The position numbers were made by a program, and so were the translations under genes. A DNA stretch of 64,000 bases from Salinarimonas ramus (lineage in GTDB: Bacteria; Pseudomonadota; Alphaproteobacteria; Rhizobiales; Beijerinckiaceae). The notes under the pieces are model-generated. The model worked only from the letters and a program-made list of their open reading frames with translations. It was not told the origin of the DNA and did no database searches. Of the stretch, positions 18,503 through 27,987 are shown piece by piece. The stretch spans positions 186,001-250,000 of the forward strand of contig NZ_BMMF01000001.1 in NCBI RefSeq assembly GCF_014645695.1. Reading direction: 5' to 3'. How positions within the stretch are numbered: the first letter of the stretch is position 1; each line of letters starts with the position of its first letter.

Positions 18503-19822
18503 ATGACCGCTCCCGCGCGCAAGATCTCGTTCGTCTCCCTCGGCTGCCCGAAGGCCCTCGTCGATTCCGAGCGGATCATCACGCAGCTGCGGGCGCAGGG
18601 CTACCAGCTCTCGCGCGAGCACGACGGCTCCGATCTCGTGATCGTGAACACCTGCGGCTTCCTCGACAGCGCCAAGGCGGAATCGCTCGACGCCATCGGC
18701 GAGGCGATGTCGGAGAACGGCCGGGTGATCGTGACGGGCTGCATGGGGGCCGAGCCCGAGCAGATCCGCGAGCGCTTCCCGGACGTGCTCGCCATCACCG
18801 GCCCGCAGGCCTACGAGAGCGTGCTCTCGGCGGTGAACGAGGCGGTGCCGCCCGCGCACGACCCCTTCCTCGATCTCGTGCCGCCGCAGGGCGTGAAGCT
18901 GACGCCGCGCCACTACGCCTACCTGAAGATCTCGGAGGGCTGCAACAACCGTTGCTCCTTCTGCATCATCCCCAAGCTCCGCGGCGATCTCGTCTCGCGC
19001 CCCGCCGCCGACGTGCTGCGCGAGGCGGAGCGGCTGGTGAAGGCGGGCGTGCGCGAGCTGCTCGTGATCTCGCAGGACACCTCCGCCTACGGCGTCGACG
19101 TGAAGTACGCGCCCTCCACCTGGCAGGGCCGCGAGGTGCGCACGCGCTTCCTCGATCTCGCCCGCGAGCTCGGCACGCTCGGCGCCTGGGTTCGGCTGCA
19201 CTACGTCTACCCCTACCCGCACGTCGACGAGGTCATCCCGCTGATGGCGGAGGGCAAGGTGCTGCCCTACCTCGACATTCCCTTCCAGCACGCCTCGCCG
19301 AAGGTGCTGCGCGCCATGAAGCGCCCGGGCAACGTCGAGAAGACCCTAGACCGGATCAAGGCCTGGCGCGCGGTCTGCCCCGACCTCGCCATCCGCTCCA
19401 CCTTCATCGTCGGCTTCCCCGGCGAGACCGAGGAGGACTTCCAGCTCCTGCTCGACTGGCTGGAGGAGGCCGAGCTCGAGCGCGTGGGCTGCTTCAAGTA
19501 CGAGCCCGTCGCCGGCGCGCCCGCGAACGCCATCGCGGAGCCCGTGCCCGACGAGGTGAAGGAGGAGCGCTGGCATCGCTTCATGCAGGCGCAGGCGGCG
19601 ATCTCCGCGCGCATCCTCGCGCGCAAGGTGGGGCGCACCATCCCTGTCATCCTCGACGAGGTCGGCCCGACCGTGTCCGTCGGCCGCTCGCAATGGGACG
19701 CGCCCGAGATCGACGGCAACGTCTTCGTCAGGACCCGCTCGACCAAGATCAAGCCGGGCGACGTGGTGAACGTGACGGTAAAGCGCGCGGACGCGTACGA
19801 TCTGCACGGGGTGCTGGGGTAA
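18503..19822 (+). CDS. rimO: Ribosomal protein S12 methylthiotransferase RimO
   Basis: 439 residues in the three-domain MTTase layout: UPF0004 domain (about 1-110) with '[12 protein letters not shown]' and conserved Cys in VNTCGF and TGCMG, radical SAM domain with CNNRCSFC binding the SAM cluster near residue 145, and a C-terminal TRAM domain ('[15 protein letters not shown]'). 'SLGCPK' and '[15 protein letters not shown]' distinguish RimO from MiaB. It adds a methylthio group to an aspartate of ribosomal protein S12. Start taken at MTAPARKIS rather than an ATG 39 bp upstream. Confidence 0.95.
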   Translation: MTAPARKISFVSLGCPKALVDSERIITQLRAQGYQLSREHDGSDLVIVNTCGFLDSAKAESLDAIGEAMSENGRVIVTGCMGAEPEQIRERFPDVLAITGPQAYESVLSAVNEAVPPAHDPFLDLVPPQGVKLTPRHYAYLKISEGCNNRCSFCIIPKLRGDLVSRPAADVLREAERLVKAGVRELLVISQDTSAYGVDVKYAPSTWQGREVRTRFLDLARELGTLGAWVRLHYVYPYPHVDEVIPLMAEGKVLPYLDIPFQHASPKVLRAMKRPGNVEKTLDRIKAWRAVCPDLAIRSTFIVGFPGETEEDFQLLLDWLEEAELERVGCFKYEPVAGAPANAIAEPVPDEVKEERWHRFMQAQAAISARILARKVGRTIPVILDEVGPTVSVGRSQWDAPEIDGNVFVRTRSTKIKPGDVVNVTVKRADAYDLHGVLG

Positions 19823-19829
19823 GCGGGGG

Positions 19830-20834
19830 CTACCGCAGCACCACCCCCAGCCGCTCCCACTCCCCCTCCCCGCCCGGCAGGCCGAACCTGAGCCGGCGCG
19901 GGTCGTCCTGAAAACGGCGTACCCAGATCCCCGCCTCGCCGAGCCGCCGGAAGAGGTCCGGGGCGGCGTCGGTCCGAATCGTCCGGAACAGCGTCGTGCC
20001 GCGGACGTCCCCGTCGGCGTGGGGCGCGAGCAGCCGGTCGAGGCGGGCGGCGTCGCCGGCGCGAGCGCGGCGGGTCTGCGCGAGCCAGGCGGCGTCCGAC
20101 AGAGCGGCTCGGCCGATCGCGAGCGCCGGGCCCGAGACGGACCACGGCCCCAACGCCGCGCGCAGCCGCTCTGCGAGCGTGCCGCGGGCGAGCGCGAAGC
20201 CGAGGCGGATGCCGGCGAGGCCCCAGGTCTTGCCGAACGACCGCAGCACGATCGCGCCCTCGGGCGGATCGGCCGCCAGGCTCTCCGCATCGTCGAGATC
20301 CGCGAAGGCCTCGTCGATCACGAGGAGCCCACCGCGCGTCGCGCACCCGGCGGCGACGCTGCGCAGCGCGGCACGCGAGAGAAGCCGGCCGTCGGGATTG
20401 TTGGGGTTCACGACGACGATCACGTCGGCGCGCTCCGCCTCCTCCAGCCCGGCGACCATGCGCACGTCCGCCCCCGCGGCGGCCCAGGCGCGGGCGTGCT
20501 CGCCGTAGGTCGGCCCCACGATCGCGACCTCTCGTGCGACGTCCCGCGCGGGCACGACGAAAGGCAGCAGGCTGATCAGCACCTGCGTCCCCGGTGCCGC
20601 GACGACCAGCGCCGGATCCGCGCCGCCATAGACGCGCGCCGCCGCCTCCTCGAGCGCGGCGTGCTCCGCCGGCTCCGGCAGGCGCGTGAAGGCGGAGGCT
20701 GGCAAGGCGGGCAGCGGATAGGCTATGGGGTTGATGCCGGTCGAGAGGTCGATCCACGGGGCGGGCGCGTGCGGAAACAGCGCGCGCGCCTCGCCGAGAT
20801 CGCCTCCGTGCCAGATCCGCTCGCTCAACCCCAT
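19830..20834 (-). CDS. cobC: Threonine-phosphate decarboxylase / L-threonine kinase-pathway enzyme CobC (CobD-type)
   Basis: 334 residues, PLP-dependent fold I aminotransferase family. 'WIDLSTGINPIAYP' near the N-terminus, 'VVNPNNPDGRLL' and the PLP-lysine in 'RSFGKTWGLAGIRLGFA' mark the CobC/CobD group, which makes the aminopropanol arm of cobalamin. The ATG at 20834 is only 1 nt after a GGGAGG sequence; a TTG two codons later (20828) sits at the ideal 7-nt distance and may be the real start. It ends 7 bp from rimO (convergent) and diverges from the CobD/CbiB gene 22 bp away. Confidence 0.9.
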   Translation of the reverse strand: MGLSERIWHGGDLGEARALFPHAPAPWIDLSTGINPIAYPLPALPASAFTRLPEPAEHAALEEAAARVYGGADPALVVAAPGTQVLISLLPFVVPARDVAREVAIVGPTYGEHARAWAAAGADVRMVAGLEEAERADVIVVVNPNNPDGRLLSRAALRSVAAGCATRGGLLVIDEAFADLDDAESLAADPPEGAIVLRSFGKTWGLAGIRLGFALARGTLAERLRAALGPWSVSGPALAIGRAALSDAAWLAQTRRARAGDAARLDRLLAPHADGDVRGTTLFRTIRTDAAPDLFRRLGEAGIWVRRFQDDPRRLRFGLPGGEGEWERLGVVLR

Positions 20835-20856
20835 ACCTCCCGCCCGTCGGTCCCCG

Positions 20857-21840
20857 ATGCTCGCCGAACCGCTCGCACTCCTCACGCTCGCGCTCATGGT
20901 CGAGGCGGCGATCGGCTATCCAAGGCGGGTGTACAATGCGATCGGCCACCCCGTCACCTGGATCGGCGCGCTCATCGCCGCCCTCGATCGCGACCTGAAC
21001 CGCGAGGACGCCTCGCCCGCAGCCCGCCGCATCGCCGGATTCCTGGCGCTGATCGCGATCCTCGCCGTACCCGGCGCGCTCGCCCTCGCCGTGCAGACGA
21101 TCCTCGCCGGAATCGGCCTCGTCGGCCTCCTCGTCGCGGCGGTGCTCGCCTCGAGCCTGCTGGCTCAGCGCTCGCTCCACGAGCACGTCGCCGCGGTGCG
21201 CGACGGCCTGCGGGAGGGCGGCCTCGAGGGTGGACGCTGGGCGGTGTCGATGATCGTGGGGCGCAACCCCGAGAGCCTCGACGCGGCGGGCGTCTCGCGC
21301 GCGGCCATCGAGAGCCTGGCGGAGAATTTTTCCGACGGCATCGTCGCGCCCGCCTTCTGGCTGGGGGTCGGCGGCCTTCCCGGTGGCGTCCTCTACAAGG
21401 CGGCGAACACCGCCGACAGCATGATCGGCCATCGCACGCCCCGCCACGAGGCCTTCGGCTGGGCGGCGGCGCGGTTCGACGACCTGATCAACCTCCCCGC
21501 CTCGCGCCTCGCCGCGCTCCTGATCGTCGGCGCGGCCGCGCTCCATCCGCACGCGTCCGCCGGCAAGGCATGGTCCGCGATCCGGCGGGACGCGGGCAAG
21601 CATCGCTCGCCGAACGCGGGCTGGCCCGAGGCCGCAATGGCCGGCGCGCTCGGCCTGCGTCTCGCGGGGCCGCGCACCTACGGCGACACGACCGTCGAGG
21701 ATCACTGGATGGGCGACGGCCGTGCGGAGGCCGACGCGGCCGACATCGACCGCGCGCTCGCCCTCTACCGCACGGCCTGCGGCCTGCTCCTCGGGCTCGC
21801 CGCGCTCCTCGCGGTCACGGCGCTCGCGCTGTCTCGCTGA
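20857..21840 (+). CDS. cobD: Adenosylcobinamide-phosphate synthase CobD/CbiB
   Basis: 327 residues, integral membrane protein. '[16 protein letters not shown]', '[24 protein letters not shown]' and '[10 protein letters not shown]' are the conserved blocks of CbiB/CobD, which joins the aminopropanol group to adenosylcobyric acid. It is the membrane step that uses the product of CobC and CobQ, both encoded next to it. Start at MLAEPLALL; the longer in-frame extension runs through the antisense start of cobC. Its last 26 bp overlap the 3' end of cobQ. Confidence 0.93.
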   Translation: MLAEPLALLTLALMVEAAIGYPRRVYNAIGHPVTWIGALIAALDRDLNREDASPAARRIAGFLALIAILAVPGALALAVQTILAGIGLVGLLVAAVLASSLLAQRSLHEHVAAVRDGLREGGLEGGRWAVSMIVGRNPESLDAAGVSRAAIESLAENFSDGIVAPAFWLGVGGLPGGVLYKAANTADSMIGHRTPRHEAFGWAAARFDDLINLPASRLAALLIVGAAALHPHASAGKAWSAIRRDAGKHRSPNAGWPEAAMAGALGLRLAGPRTYGDTTVEDHWMGDGRAEADAADIDRALALYRTACGLLLGLAALLAVTALALSR

Positions 21841-23299
21841 TGGCGAGCAGCCGATCGCAATCGACATGCGCCGCGAGGTGGTCGGCGAAGCGGTCGAGGA
21901 TGTCGTCGACGAGCGTCTCGTAGGCGAGATCGCTGGTCTTCGCCCCGAGGCGCGCCAGCCAGGCGGCGCGCTGCACGTCGTCGGCGAAGAGGCCGTGGAC
22001 ATAGGTGCCCACCACGCGGCCGTCCCGCGAGACCGCGCCGTCCGCCCGCCCGTCGGCGAGGCGGGCGAAGGGGCGCGCGGCGTCCGGCCCCGTGGTCTCG
22101 CCCACATGCATCTCGTAGCCGGAGAAGGGCGCACCGTCCGCGAGCGCCGTGCCGATGACCGCGTGGAGCGCCTTCGTGCCCGTGAGCCGCGTCTCGAGGT
22201 CGAGCAGCCCGAGCCCCGGGACGACGCGCCCCGCCGGCCCCTCGATCCCGTCGGGGTCGGCGATCGTGCGCCCCAGCATCTGGAAGCCGCCGCACAGGCC
22301 GAGCACCCGGCCGCCGCGGCGCACGTGGGCGGCGATGTCGACGTCCCAGCCCTGCGCGCGGAGGAAATCGAGATCGTCGATCGTCGTCTTCGAACCCGGC
22401 AGCAGCACGAGCGCCGTCTCGGCGGGGATCAACGTGCCGGGCTCGACGAGGAGAAGCCGCACGCCGGGCTCCTCGCGCAGCGGGTCGAGATCGTCGAAAT
22501 TGGAGATGCGCGGCATGACGGGCACGGCGATGGTGACGCCGTTTGCGCCCCCCTGCCCTCGCGACGGCTCGCGCTCGAGCCCGAGCCGGTCCTCCGCGGG
22601 CAGCCGCGCGGCGTCGGCGAAATGCGGCACGAGGCCGAGCGGCGCCCAGCCGGTGTGCTCCGCGACGATGCGCATCCCGTCGGCGAACAGGCTGGGGTCG
22701 CCCCTGAAGCGGTTGACGACGAAGCCCGCGATCATCGCGGCGTCGGCGGGATCGATCACCGCTTTCGTCCCCACCAGGCTCGCGATCACCCCGCCGCGGT
22801 CGATGTCGCCCACGAGGATCACGGGCGTGCCGGTGGCGCGGGAAAAGCCCATGTTGGCGATGTCACCCGCGCGCAGGTTCACCTCGGAGGCCGAGCCCGC
22901 GCCCTCGACGAGGACGAGATCCGCCTCCCCCCGCAAGCGCCCGAAGGACGCGAGCACGGCCTCCATCAGGCGCGGCTTCCAGGCCTGGTATTCCCGCGCC
23001 TTCGCGGTCCCGACCATGCGCCCCTGCACCACGATCTGCGAGCCGATCTCGCTCTGGGGCTTGAGCAGCACCGGGTTCATGTGCACCGAGGGCGCGACGC
23101 CAGCCGCGCGCGCCTGCAGCGCCTGCGCCCGCCCGATCTCCCCGCCGTCGGCCGTCACTGCGGCGTTGTTGGACATGTTCTGCGGCTTGAACGGCCGCAC
23201 GACGAGCCCCTTTCGCGCGAAGTGACGGCACAGGCCGGCGACCAGCAGGGACTTGCCGACGTTAGACCCCGTCCCCTGCACCATCAGCGCGCGCGCCAT
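21815..23299 (-). CDS. cobQ: Cobyric acid synthase CobQ
   Basis: 494 residues. N-terminal ATPase domain with P-loop-like GTGSNVGKS and '[12 protein letters not shown]', and C-terminal glutamine amidotransferase domain with the nucleophile Cys in [12 protein letters not shown] and the His of 'GTYVHGLF'. It amidates adenosylcobyrinic acid a,c-diamide to cobyric acid in the aerobic cobalamin route. The start overlaps the cobO stop by one base (TGATG), so the two are coupled. Confidence 0.95.
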   Translation of the reverse strand: MARALMVQGTGSNVGKSLLVAGLCRHFARKGLVVRPFKPQNMSNNAAVTADGGEIGRAQALQARAAGVAPSVHMNPVLLKPQSEIGSQIVVQGRMVGTAKAREYQAWKPRLMEAVLASFGRLRGEADLVLVEGAGSASEVNLRAGDIANMGFSRATGTPVILVGDIDRGGVIASLVGTKAVIDPADAAMIAGFVVNRFRGDPSLFADGMRIVAEHTGWAPLGLVPHFADAARLPAEDRLGLEREPSRGQGGANGVTIAVPVMPRISNFDDLDPLREEPGVRLLLVEPGTLIPAETALVLLPGSKTTIDDLDFLRAQGWDVDIAAHVRRGGRVLGLCGGFQMLGRTIADPDGIEGPAGRVVPGLGLLDLETRLTGTKALHAVIGTALADGAPFSGYEMHVGETTGPDAARPFARLADGRADGAVSRDGRVVGTYVHGLFADDVQRAAWLARLGAKTSDLAYETLVDDILDRFADHLAAHVDCDRLLAISETARAP

Positions 23300-23910
23300 C
23301 AGAACTCGATCCCTTCCTGGGCCTTCACGCCCGCCGCGAAATGGTGCTTGACGAGCGCCATCTCGGTCACGAGGTCGGCGGCCTCGATCAGCTCGGGCTT
23401 GGCGTTGCGGCCGGTCACCACGACGTGGAGGTCCGGGCGGCGCACCCGGAGCGTGGCGACCACCTCGTCGAGGGGAAGGTACGCGTAGCGCAGCGCGATG
23501 TTGAGCTCGTCGAGGATCACGAGGCGGATGCCGGGATCTTCCATCAGCTCCTTCGCCTTCGCCCAGGCGCGCTCGGCGGCGGCGACGTCGCGGGCCTTGT
23601 CCTGCGTCTCCCAGGTGAAGCCCTCGCCCATCGTGTGCCAGGAGATCTGGTCGTCGAAACGGGCGAGGGCGAGCTTCTCGCCGGTCTCCCAGGCGCCCTT
23701 GACGAATTGCACGACGCCCACGCGGAAGCCGCGACCGAGCGCCCGCAGCATCAGCCCGAAGGCCGCCGTCGACTTGCCTTTTCCCGGCCCCGTATTGACG
23801 ATGAGCAGACCCTTCTCGATCGTCTTGCCGGCGACCTCGGCGTCCTGCACGGCCTTGCGCTTGGCCATCTTCTCGCGATGGCGCCTCGCCTCGTCGTCCT
23901 CGATCGTCAT
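23299..23910 (-). CDS. cobO: Cob(I)yrinic acid a,c-diamide adenosyltransferase CobO
   Basis: 203 residues. ATP-binding P-loop [12 protein letters not shown] near residue 32, '[12 protein letters not shown]' and '[12 protein letters not shown]' are the CobO/BtuR signatures. It attaches the 5'-deoxyadenosyl ligand to the cobalt. Start at [10 protein letters not shown], preceded by TTGGAGG. It is the first gene of a cobO-cobQ pair; the 151-bp gap to the divergent HAD gene is too short and lacks the B12-box for a cobalamin riboswitch. Confidence 0.95.
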   Translation of the reverse strand: MTIEDDEARRHREKMAKRKAVQDAEVAGKTIEKGLLIVNTGPGKGKSTAAFGLMLRALGRGFRVGVVQFVKGAWETGEKLALARFDDQISWHTMGEGFTWETQDKARDVAAAERAWAKAKELMEDPGIRLVILDELNIALRYAYLPLDEVVATLRVRRPDLHVVVTGRNAKPELIEAADLVTEMALVKHHFAAGVKAQEGIEF

Positions 23911-24015
23911 CGGACCTCCAATTCTTCGCGACGCCACCGTGACGACGCGGGCGCTCCGGTCAAGTGGGCGAGAAGCCCGCGGACGCGGACGCTCGCAATT
24001 TCCGCTCGCCCGCCC

Positions 24016-24051
24016 TATACTCCTCATCCGGGGCCACATCGGCCCCTTTTT
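24016..24051 (+). promoter_or_regulatory. -10-like element and terminator-like hairpin before the HAD gene
   Basis: TATACT (24016-24021) resembles a -10 box; a -35 element is poor. Just after it is the stem GGGGCC-ACATC-GGCCCC (24030-24046) followed by TTTTT (24047-24051), which has the form of an intrinsic terminator, only 10 nt before the ATG. No gene lies upstream on this strand for it to terminate, so it may be a leader attenuator. Confidence 0.45.
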
Positions 24052-24061
24052 CGTCGGGACC

Positions 24062-24805
24062 ATGAAGCACATCGCAACCCCCGCTCCCGCAGCGACCGGC
24101 CGCCATCATTTCGTCGCGCCAGACGCGCGCGGCTTCGCGCATGTCGAAACCTGGATCTTCGATCTCGACAACACGCTCTATTCGCACGAGGCGAAGGTCT
24201 GGCCGCAGATCGACGAGCGGATCACGCTCTACGTCGCGAACATGTTCGGCATCGACGGCATGTCCGCCCGGGCACTGCAGAAGCACTACTACCTGAAATA
24301 CGGCACCACGCTGCGCGCACTGATGACCGAGCACGCGATCGACCCCTACGCCTTCATGGACTTCGTCCACGACATCGACCACCGGCACATCGAGCTCAAC
24401 CCGGTGCTCGGCGCCGCCATCGAGCGGCTGCCGGGGCGAAAGCTCATCCTCACCAACGGCTCGCGCCGGCATGCGGAGGCGGTGGCCGGCAAGCTCGGCA
24501 TCCTCGACCATTTCGAGGACGTGTTCGACCTCGCCGACGCGGACTTCACGCCCAAGCCCAACCGCGAGGCCTACGACATCTTCCTGAAGCGCCACGCCGT
24601 GGACCCCGCCCGCTCGGCCATGTTCGAGGACATCGCCAAGAACTTGCGCGCGCCCCACGATCTGGGCATGACGACGACGCTCGTCGTGCCGCGCACGCCC
24701 GATCCCTATCGCGAGAGCTTCGAGCAGGAGGCGGTGGCCGAGCCGCACGTCGACTACATCACCGACGACCTCGCCGGCTTCCTCGTCGAGCGCACGCCCG
24801 CCTGA
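24062..24805 (+). CDS. HAD-family pyrimidine 5'-nucleotidase-like hydrolase
   Basis: 247 residues. HAD motif I FDLDNTLY near residue 36, motif II 'LTNGSRRHA' and motif IV 'FEDIAKNLRAP' are those of the pyrimidine 5'-nucleotidase (SDT1/YjjG-like) subgroup that dephosphorylates UMP, CMP and related monophosphates in the cytoplasm. The exact substrate is not readable. A hairpin with a U-run lies directly before the start codon. The next gene starts 4 bp after the stop and is probably co-transcribed. Confidence 0.85.
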   Translation: MKHIATPAPAATGRHHFVAPDARGFAHVETWIFDLDNTLYSHEAKVWPQIDERITLYVANMFGIDGMSARALQKHYYLKYGTTLRALMTEHAIDPYAFMDFVHDIDHRHIELNPVLGAAIERLPGRKLILTNGSRRHAEAVAGKLGILDHFEDVFDLADADFTPKPNREAYDIFLKRHAVDPARSAMFEDIAKNLRAPHDLGMTTTLVVPRTPDPYRESFEQEAVAEPHVDYITDDLAGFLVERTPA

Positions 24806-24809
24806 GCCG

Positions 24810-25781
24810 ATGATCGACGTCGCCATCCCGCCCGACCTCGAGCCGCGCTTCACGGCGCCGGACGGGCTGGTCTTCGGGACGTTCGATGGGCCCGACGGGA
24901 TCGCGATCCGCCACGCGCAGGTCGCGCCCGTCGCGCCGTGGGCCACCGTCGTTCTCTTGCCGGGCTTCACCGAGTTCATCGAGGCCTATCACGAGACGAT
25001 GCGCGAGCTGCTCGAAGCCGGCATTGCGGTCTTCGCCATGGACTGGCCCGGCCAGGGCGGCTCGGGACGCTACCTCGACGATCCCGAGAAGGCGCACGCG
25101 CGCGGGTTCGAGGCGCATGTCGCGGACCTGCGCACCTTCATGGAGACGATCGTCCTGCCGGCCGAGACGCCGCGCCCGCTGACGCTGGTCGGCCACTCCA
25201 TGGGAGGGCACCTCGCGACCCGCTTCCTGGAGGACGCGCCCGGCCTCGTCGATGCGGCGGCGCTCTCCGCGCCGGCCTATGCGGTGGGCGTCGACAGCCC
25301 GCTGCCCCCTGGCCCGACCCGGATCGTCGTCGACCTCGTGAACGCGCTCGGCTTCGGCGAGCGCTACGCGCTGGGAGCCGGCCCATGGGAGGCGGGCCGA
25401 AAGCGCCGTGCGCGCCTGCGCCCACGCCTCTCCTCGGACGCCGAGCGCGCCGCGATCCTGGAGCGCTGGACGCAGATCAATCCCGCGATCCGCGTCGGCG
25501 GCCCGACCTGGGGCTTCGGGCAGAGCTTCATCCGCTCGGCCCGGCATGTCGTGGAGCCGTCGCGGCTCGCCGGCATCCGCGTGCCTGTGCTGATCGGCTC
25601 CGCCCGCCAGGACGCCTTCACCGATCCGGCCCTGCACGACGTCGTCGCGCGCGACATGCCGGAGGCCCGCGTCATGCGTTTCGAGCGCGCGCAGCACTGC
25701 CTCTTCCTGGAGCGCGACGACATCCGGAATGCGTGGATGAGCGCCATCGTCATGCTGGCGACGACGGGGCGGCTTTCCTAA
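24810..25781 (+). CDS. Alpha/beta hydrolase, lysophospholipase (PldB)-like
   Basis: 323 residues. 'VVLLPGFTEFIEAYHETM' and 'FAMDWPGQGGSGRYL' match the lysophospholipase/monoacylglycerol lipase group; nucleophile Ser in GHSMGG near residue 130, with Asp in 'SARQDAFTDP' and His in 'RAQHCLFLE' completing the triad. No signal peptide is evident. It likely hydrolyses lysophospholipids or monoglycerides. Four bp behind the HAD gene. Confidence 0.85.
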   Translation: MIDVAIPPDLEPRFTAPDGLVFGTFDGPDGIAIRHAQVAPVAPWATVVLLPGFTEFIEAYHETMRELLEAGIAVFAMDWPGQGGSGRYLDDPEKAHARGFEAHVADLRTFMETIVLPAETPRPLTLVGHSMGGHLATRFLEDAPGLVDAAALSAPAYAVGVDSPLPPGPTRIVVDLVNALGFGERYALGAGPWEAGRKRRARLRPRLSSDAERAAILERWTQINPAIRVGGPTWGFGQSFIRSARHVVEPSRLAGIRVPVLIGSARQDAFTDPALHDVVARDMPEARVMRFERAQHCLFLERDDIRNAWMSAIVMLATTGRLS

Positions 25782-25820
25782 GGTGAGGCTCGTCCGCCCC
25801 CTCAGCGAGAGCGCTTTTCC

Positions 25821-27290
25821 ATGTCCGACGCCCACCGCCCGCCCCGCATCGCCCTCGCCGACGGGCTCGAGATCTCCCGCGTCGTCACGGGCCTCTGGCA
25901 GGTGGCCGACCAGGAGCGCGACGGCGGCCTGCTCGATCGCGAGGCGGCGGCGCGGGCCATGGCGGACTATGCCGAAGCCGGCTTCGACGCCTTCGACATG
26001 GCGGACCATTACGGCTCGGCCGAAGAGATCGCAGGCAGCTTCCTGAAGCGCCACGCCGGCCCCGGGGCGGCCTGCTTCACCAAGTGGTGCCCCGAGCCCG
26101 GGCCGATGACCCGCGAGGTCGTTCGCGCCGGCGTCGGCCGCTCGATGGAGCGGCTCGGCGTCGAGACCGTGGACCTGATGCAGTTCCACTGGTGGAGCTT
26201 CGCCCATCCCGGCTATCTCGACGCCATGCGCGAGATGGCCGTCATGAAGGAGGAGGGCCTCGTCCGGGCGCTGGGCGTCACGAACTTCGACACCGACCAC
26301 CTGCGCGTCCTCGTCGGCATGGGCGTGCCCGTGGCGACGAACCAGGTCTCCTTCTCCCTCGTCGACCGGCGCGCCCGCGAGGACCTCTCCGCCTTTTGCC
26401 GGGAGAGCGGCACGCGGCTCCTCGCCTACGGGACGCTGTGCGGCGGCTTCCTCACGGACCGCTGGGTCGGCCGGCCCGAGCCGACGGCGGCCGAGATCCC
26501 CGATTGGTCGAAGTCGAAGTACAAGCGCTTCATCGATGCGATCGGCGGCTGGAGCGCGCTGCAGACCATCCTCTCCGCCGCGAAGGCGATCGCCGACAAG
26601 CACGGCGTGTCGGTGGCGAACGTCGCGACGCGCTGGGTGCTGGAGCAGGAGATGGTCGCCGCCATCATCGTCGGCGCGCGCCTGACCGAGCGCGAGCACC
26701 GCGCCGACACGATGCGGCTCTTCGGCTTCTCTCTCGACGCCGAGGACCACGCGCGGCTTGAGGACGCCTTCGCCCGCACCGGGCGCGTGCCCGGCGATTG
26801 CGGGGACGAGTACCGCAAGCCGCCCTTCCTGACGGCGTCGGGCGACCTCAGCCATCACCTCGACGCCCTCCCCCCGGTCTACCAGCCCTCGCCCGTCCCC
26901 GGCCGACCGGACCGCCTGCGGATCGATACGGGCAGCGTCTGGGAAGACATAGCCGGCTATGCACGCGCCATGCGGATCGGCGAGCGCATCCTGGTCTCCG
27001 GCACGACGGCGACCCACGGCGCCGGCGAGGTCGTCTGCCCCGGCGATCCGGCAGGCCAGGCGGTCTACATCCTCGACAAGATCCGCGCCTCCGTGGAGGC
27101 GCTGGGCGGGCGCATGGAGGACGTGGTGCGCACCCGCGTCTACCTCGCCGACGTGTCCGAATGGGAGCCCGTCTCCCGCGTACACGGGCGCGTCTTCGCG
27201 GACGTGCGACCGGCGAACACGCTCCTCGCGGTCGGGGCGCTCGTCGGCGATTACCGCGTCGAGATCGAGGCGGAGGCGATCGTCGGCTGA
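25821..27290 (+). CDS. Aldo/keto reductase fused to a RidA/YjgF domain
   Basis: 489 residues made of two domains. Residues ~10-320 are an aldo/keto reductase: 'DMADHYGSAEE' holds the catalytic Asp and Tyr, 'FTKWCP' the Lys, 'MQFHWWSF' the His, and 'AAIIVGARLTE' the NADPH site. Residues ~365-489 are a RidA/YjgF/Rid-family domain ('VSGTTATHGAGEVVCPGDP', 'TRVYLADVSEWEPVSRVH'). RidA proteins hydrolyse reactive enamine/imine intermediates. The fusion suggests a two-step reaction on an imine- or ketone-forming substrate. It starts 39 bp after the lysophospholipase-like gene. Confidence 0.85.
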   Translation: MSDAHRPPRIALADGLEISRVVTGLWQVADQERDGGLLDREAAARAMADYAEAGFDAFDMADHYGSAEEIAGSFLKRHAGPGAACFTKWCPEPGPMTREVVRAGVGRSMERLGVETVDLMQFHWWSFAHPGYLDAMREMAVMKEEGLVRALGVTNFDTDHLRVLVGMGVPVATNQVSFSLVDRRAREDLSAFCRESGTRLLAYGTLCGGFLTDRWVGRPEPTAAEIPDWSKSKYKRFIDAIGGWSALQTILSAAKAIADKHGVSVANVATRWVLEQEMVAAIIVGARLTEREHRADTMRLFGFSLDAEDHARLEDAFARTGRVPGDCGDEYRKPPFLTASGDLSHHLDALPPVYQPSPVPGRPDRLRIDTGSVWEDIAGYARAMRIGERILVSGTTATHGAGEVVCPGDPAGQAVYILDKIRASVEALGGRMEDVVRTRVYLADVSEWEPVSRVHGRVFADVRPANTLLAVGALVGDYRVEIEAEAIVG

Positions 27291-27328
27291 GGCGCCGGCG
27301 GCGCGCGCCCGTGCCGAAAAAGCCGGCG

Positions 27329-27379
27329 GTGACGGTCGGTTAACCATGCACGGATAATCCTTCGTCCGGACAACGGACG
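27329..27379 (+). promoter_or_regulatory. Promoter and leader hairpin of the exopolysaccharide genes
   Basis: -35-like GTGACG (27329-27334), 18-bp spacer, -10-like GATAAT (27353-27358). Inside the spacer the palindrome GGTTAACC (27338-27345) runs into TTAACCAT, which equals a CtrA half-site. A 6-bp hairpin CGTCCG/CGGACG (27363-27379) follows in the leader, 11 nt before the export-lipoprotein start. Confidence 0.5.
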
Positions 27380-27389
27380 GCTGCCACGC

Positions 27390-27947
27390 ATGATTCACCG
27401 CCGAAACGCTCTCGCTCTCATCCTCGGCGCGCCGCTGCTCGCGGGCTGCGTCACCGCGCGGCCGACCTATCTGGAAGCCGGCATGGAGGGCGAATACCGC
27501 CTCGCCGCCGGAGACCGGCTGCGCGTCATCGTCTTCGGGCAGGACGACCTCTCGAACCTCTACACGGTGGAGCCCGGCGGCACGATCGCCATGCCGCTGA
27601 TCGGCGCCGTGCCCGTGGCGGGCGCTACGACCCGCATCGTCGAGGCCCGCGTCGCCGAGCGGCTCCGGCAGGGCTTCCTGCGCGATCCGCAGGTCGCCGT
27701 CGAGGTGGACACCTACCGCCCCTTCTTCATCCTGGGAGAGGTCGCGAGCCCGGGGCAATTCCCTTACGTCGATCAGCTCACGGTCCAGACCGCGGTGGCC
27801 ATCGCGGGCGGCTTCACGCCCCGCGCCGACAGGACGAATGCCGAGATCAGCCGCACGATCGGTGACGCAATCGTAACGGAAGCCGTGCCAATGACTTTTC
27901 CGGTCCGGCCGGGAGACACGATCGTCGTCGCGGAGCGCTGGCTCTGA
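27390..27947 (+). CDS. Polysaccharide export lipoprotein (Wza/ExoF-like, short form)
   Basis: 185 residues with a lipoprotein signal ending LLAGC (Cys20). The Poly_export domain 'YRLAAGDRLRVIVFGQDDLSNLYTV' is followed by an SLBB-like segment ('FFILGEVASPGQFPYVDQLTVQTAVAIAGG'). It is about half the length of Wza and lacks the additional SLBB repeat and the C-terminal outer-membrane helix, as in many alphaproteobacterial export proteins. It would form the periplasmic/outer-membrane conduit for the polymer. First gene of the locus. Confidence 0.92.
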   Translation: MIHRRNALALILGAPLLAGCVTARPTYLEAGMEGEYRLAAGDRLRVIVFGQDDLSNLYTVEPGGTIAMPLIGAVPVAGATTRIVEARVAERLRQGFLRDPQVAVEVDTYRPFFILGEVASPGQFPYVDQLTVQTAVAIAGGFTPRADRTNAEISRTIGDAIVTEAVPMTFPVRPGDTIVVAERWL

Positions 27948-27987
27948 GCGAAGTCCCCGCCCCCGCGCCGGTCGGCTCGGAGGCGAC

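Noticed and set aside
23911-24061. Cobalamin riboswitch before cobO
   Set aside because: The gap is only 151 bp shared with a divergent gene, and no B12-box or the expected multi-stem layout is visible.
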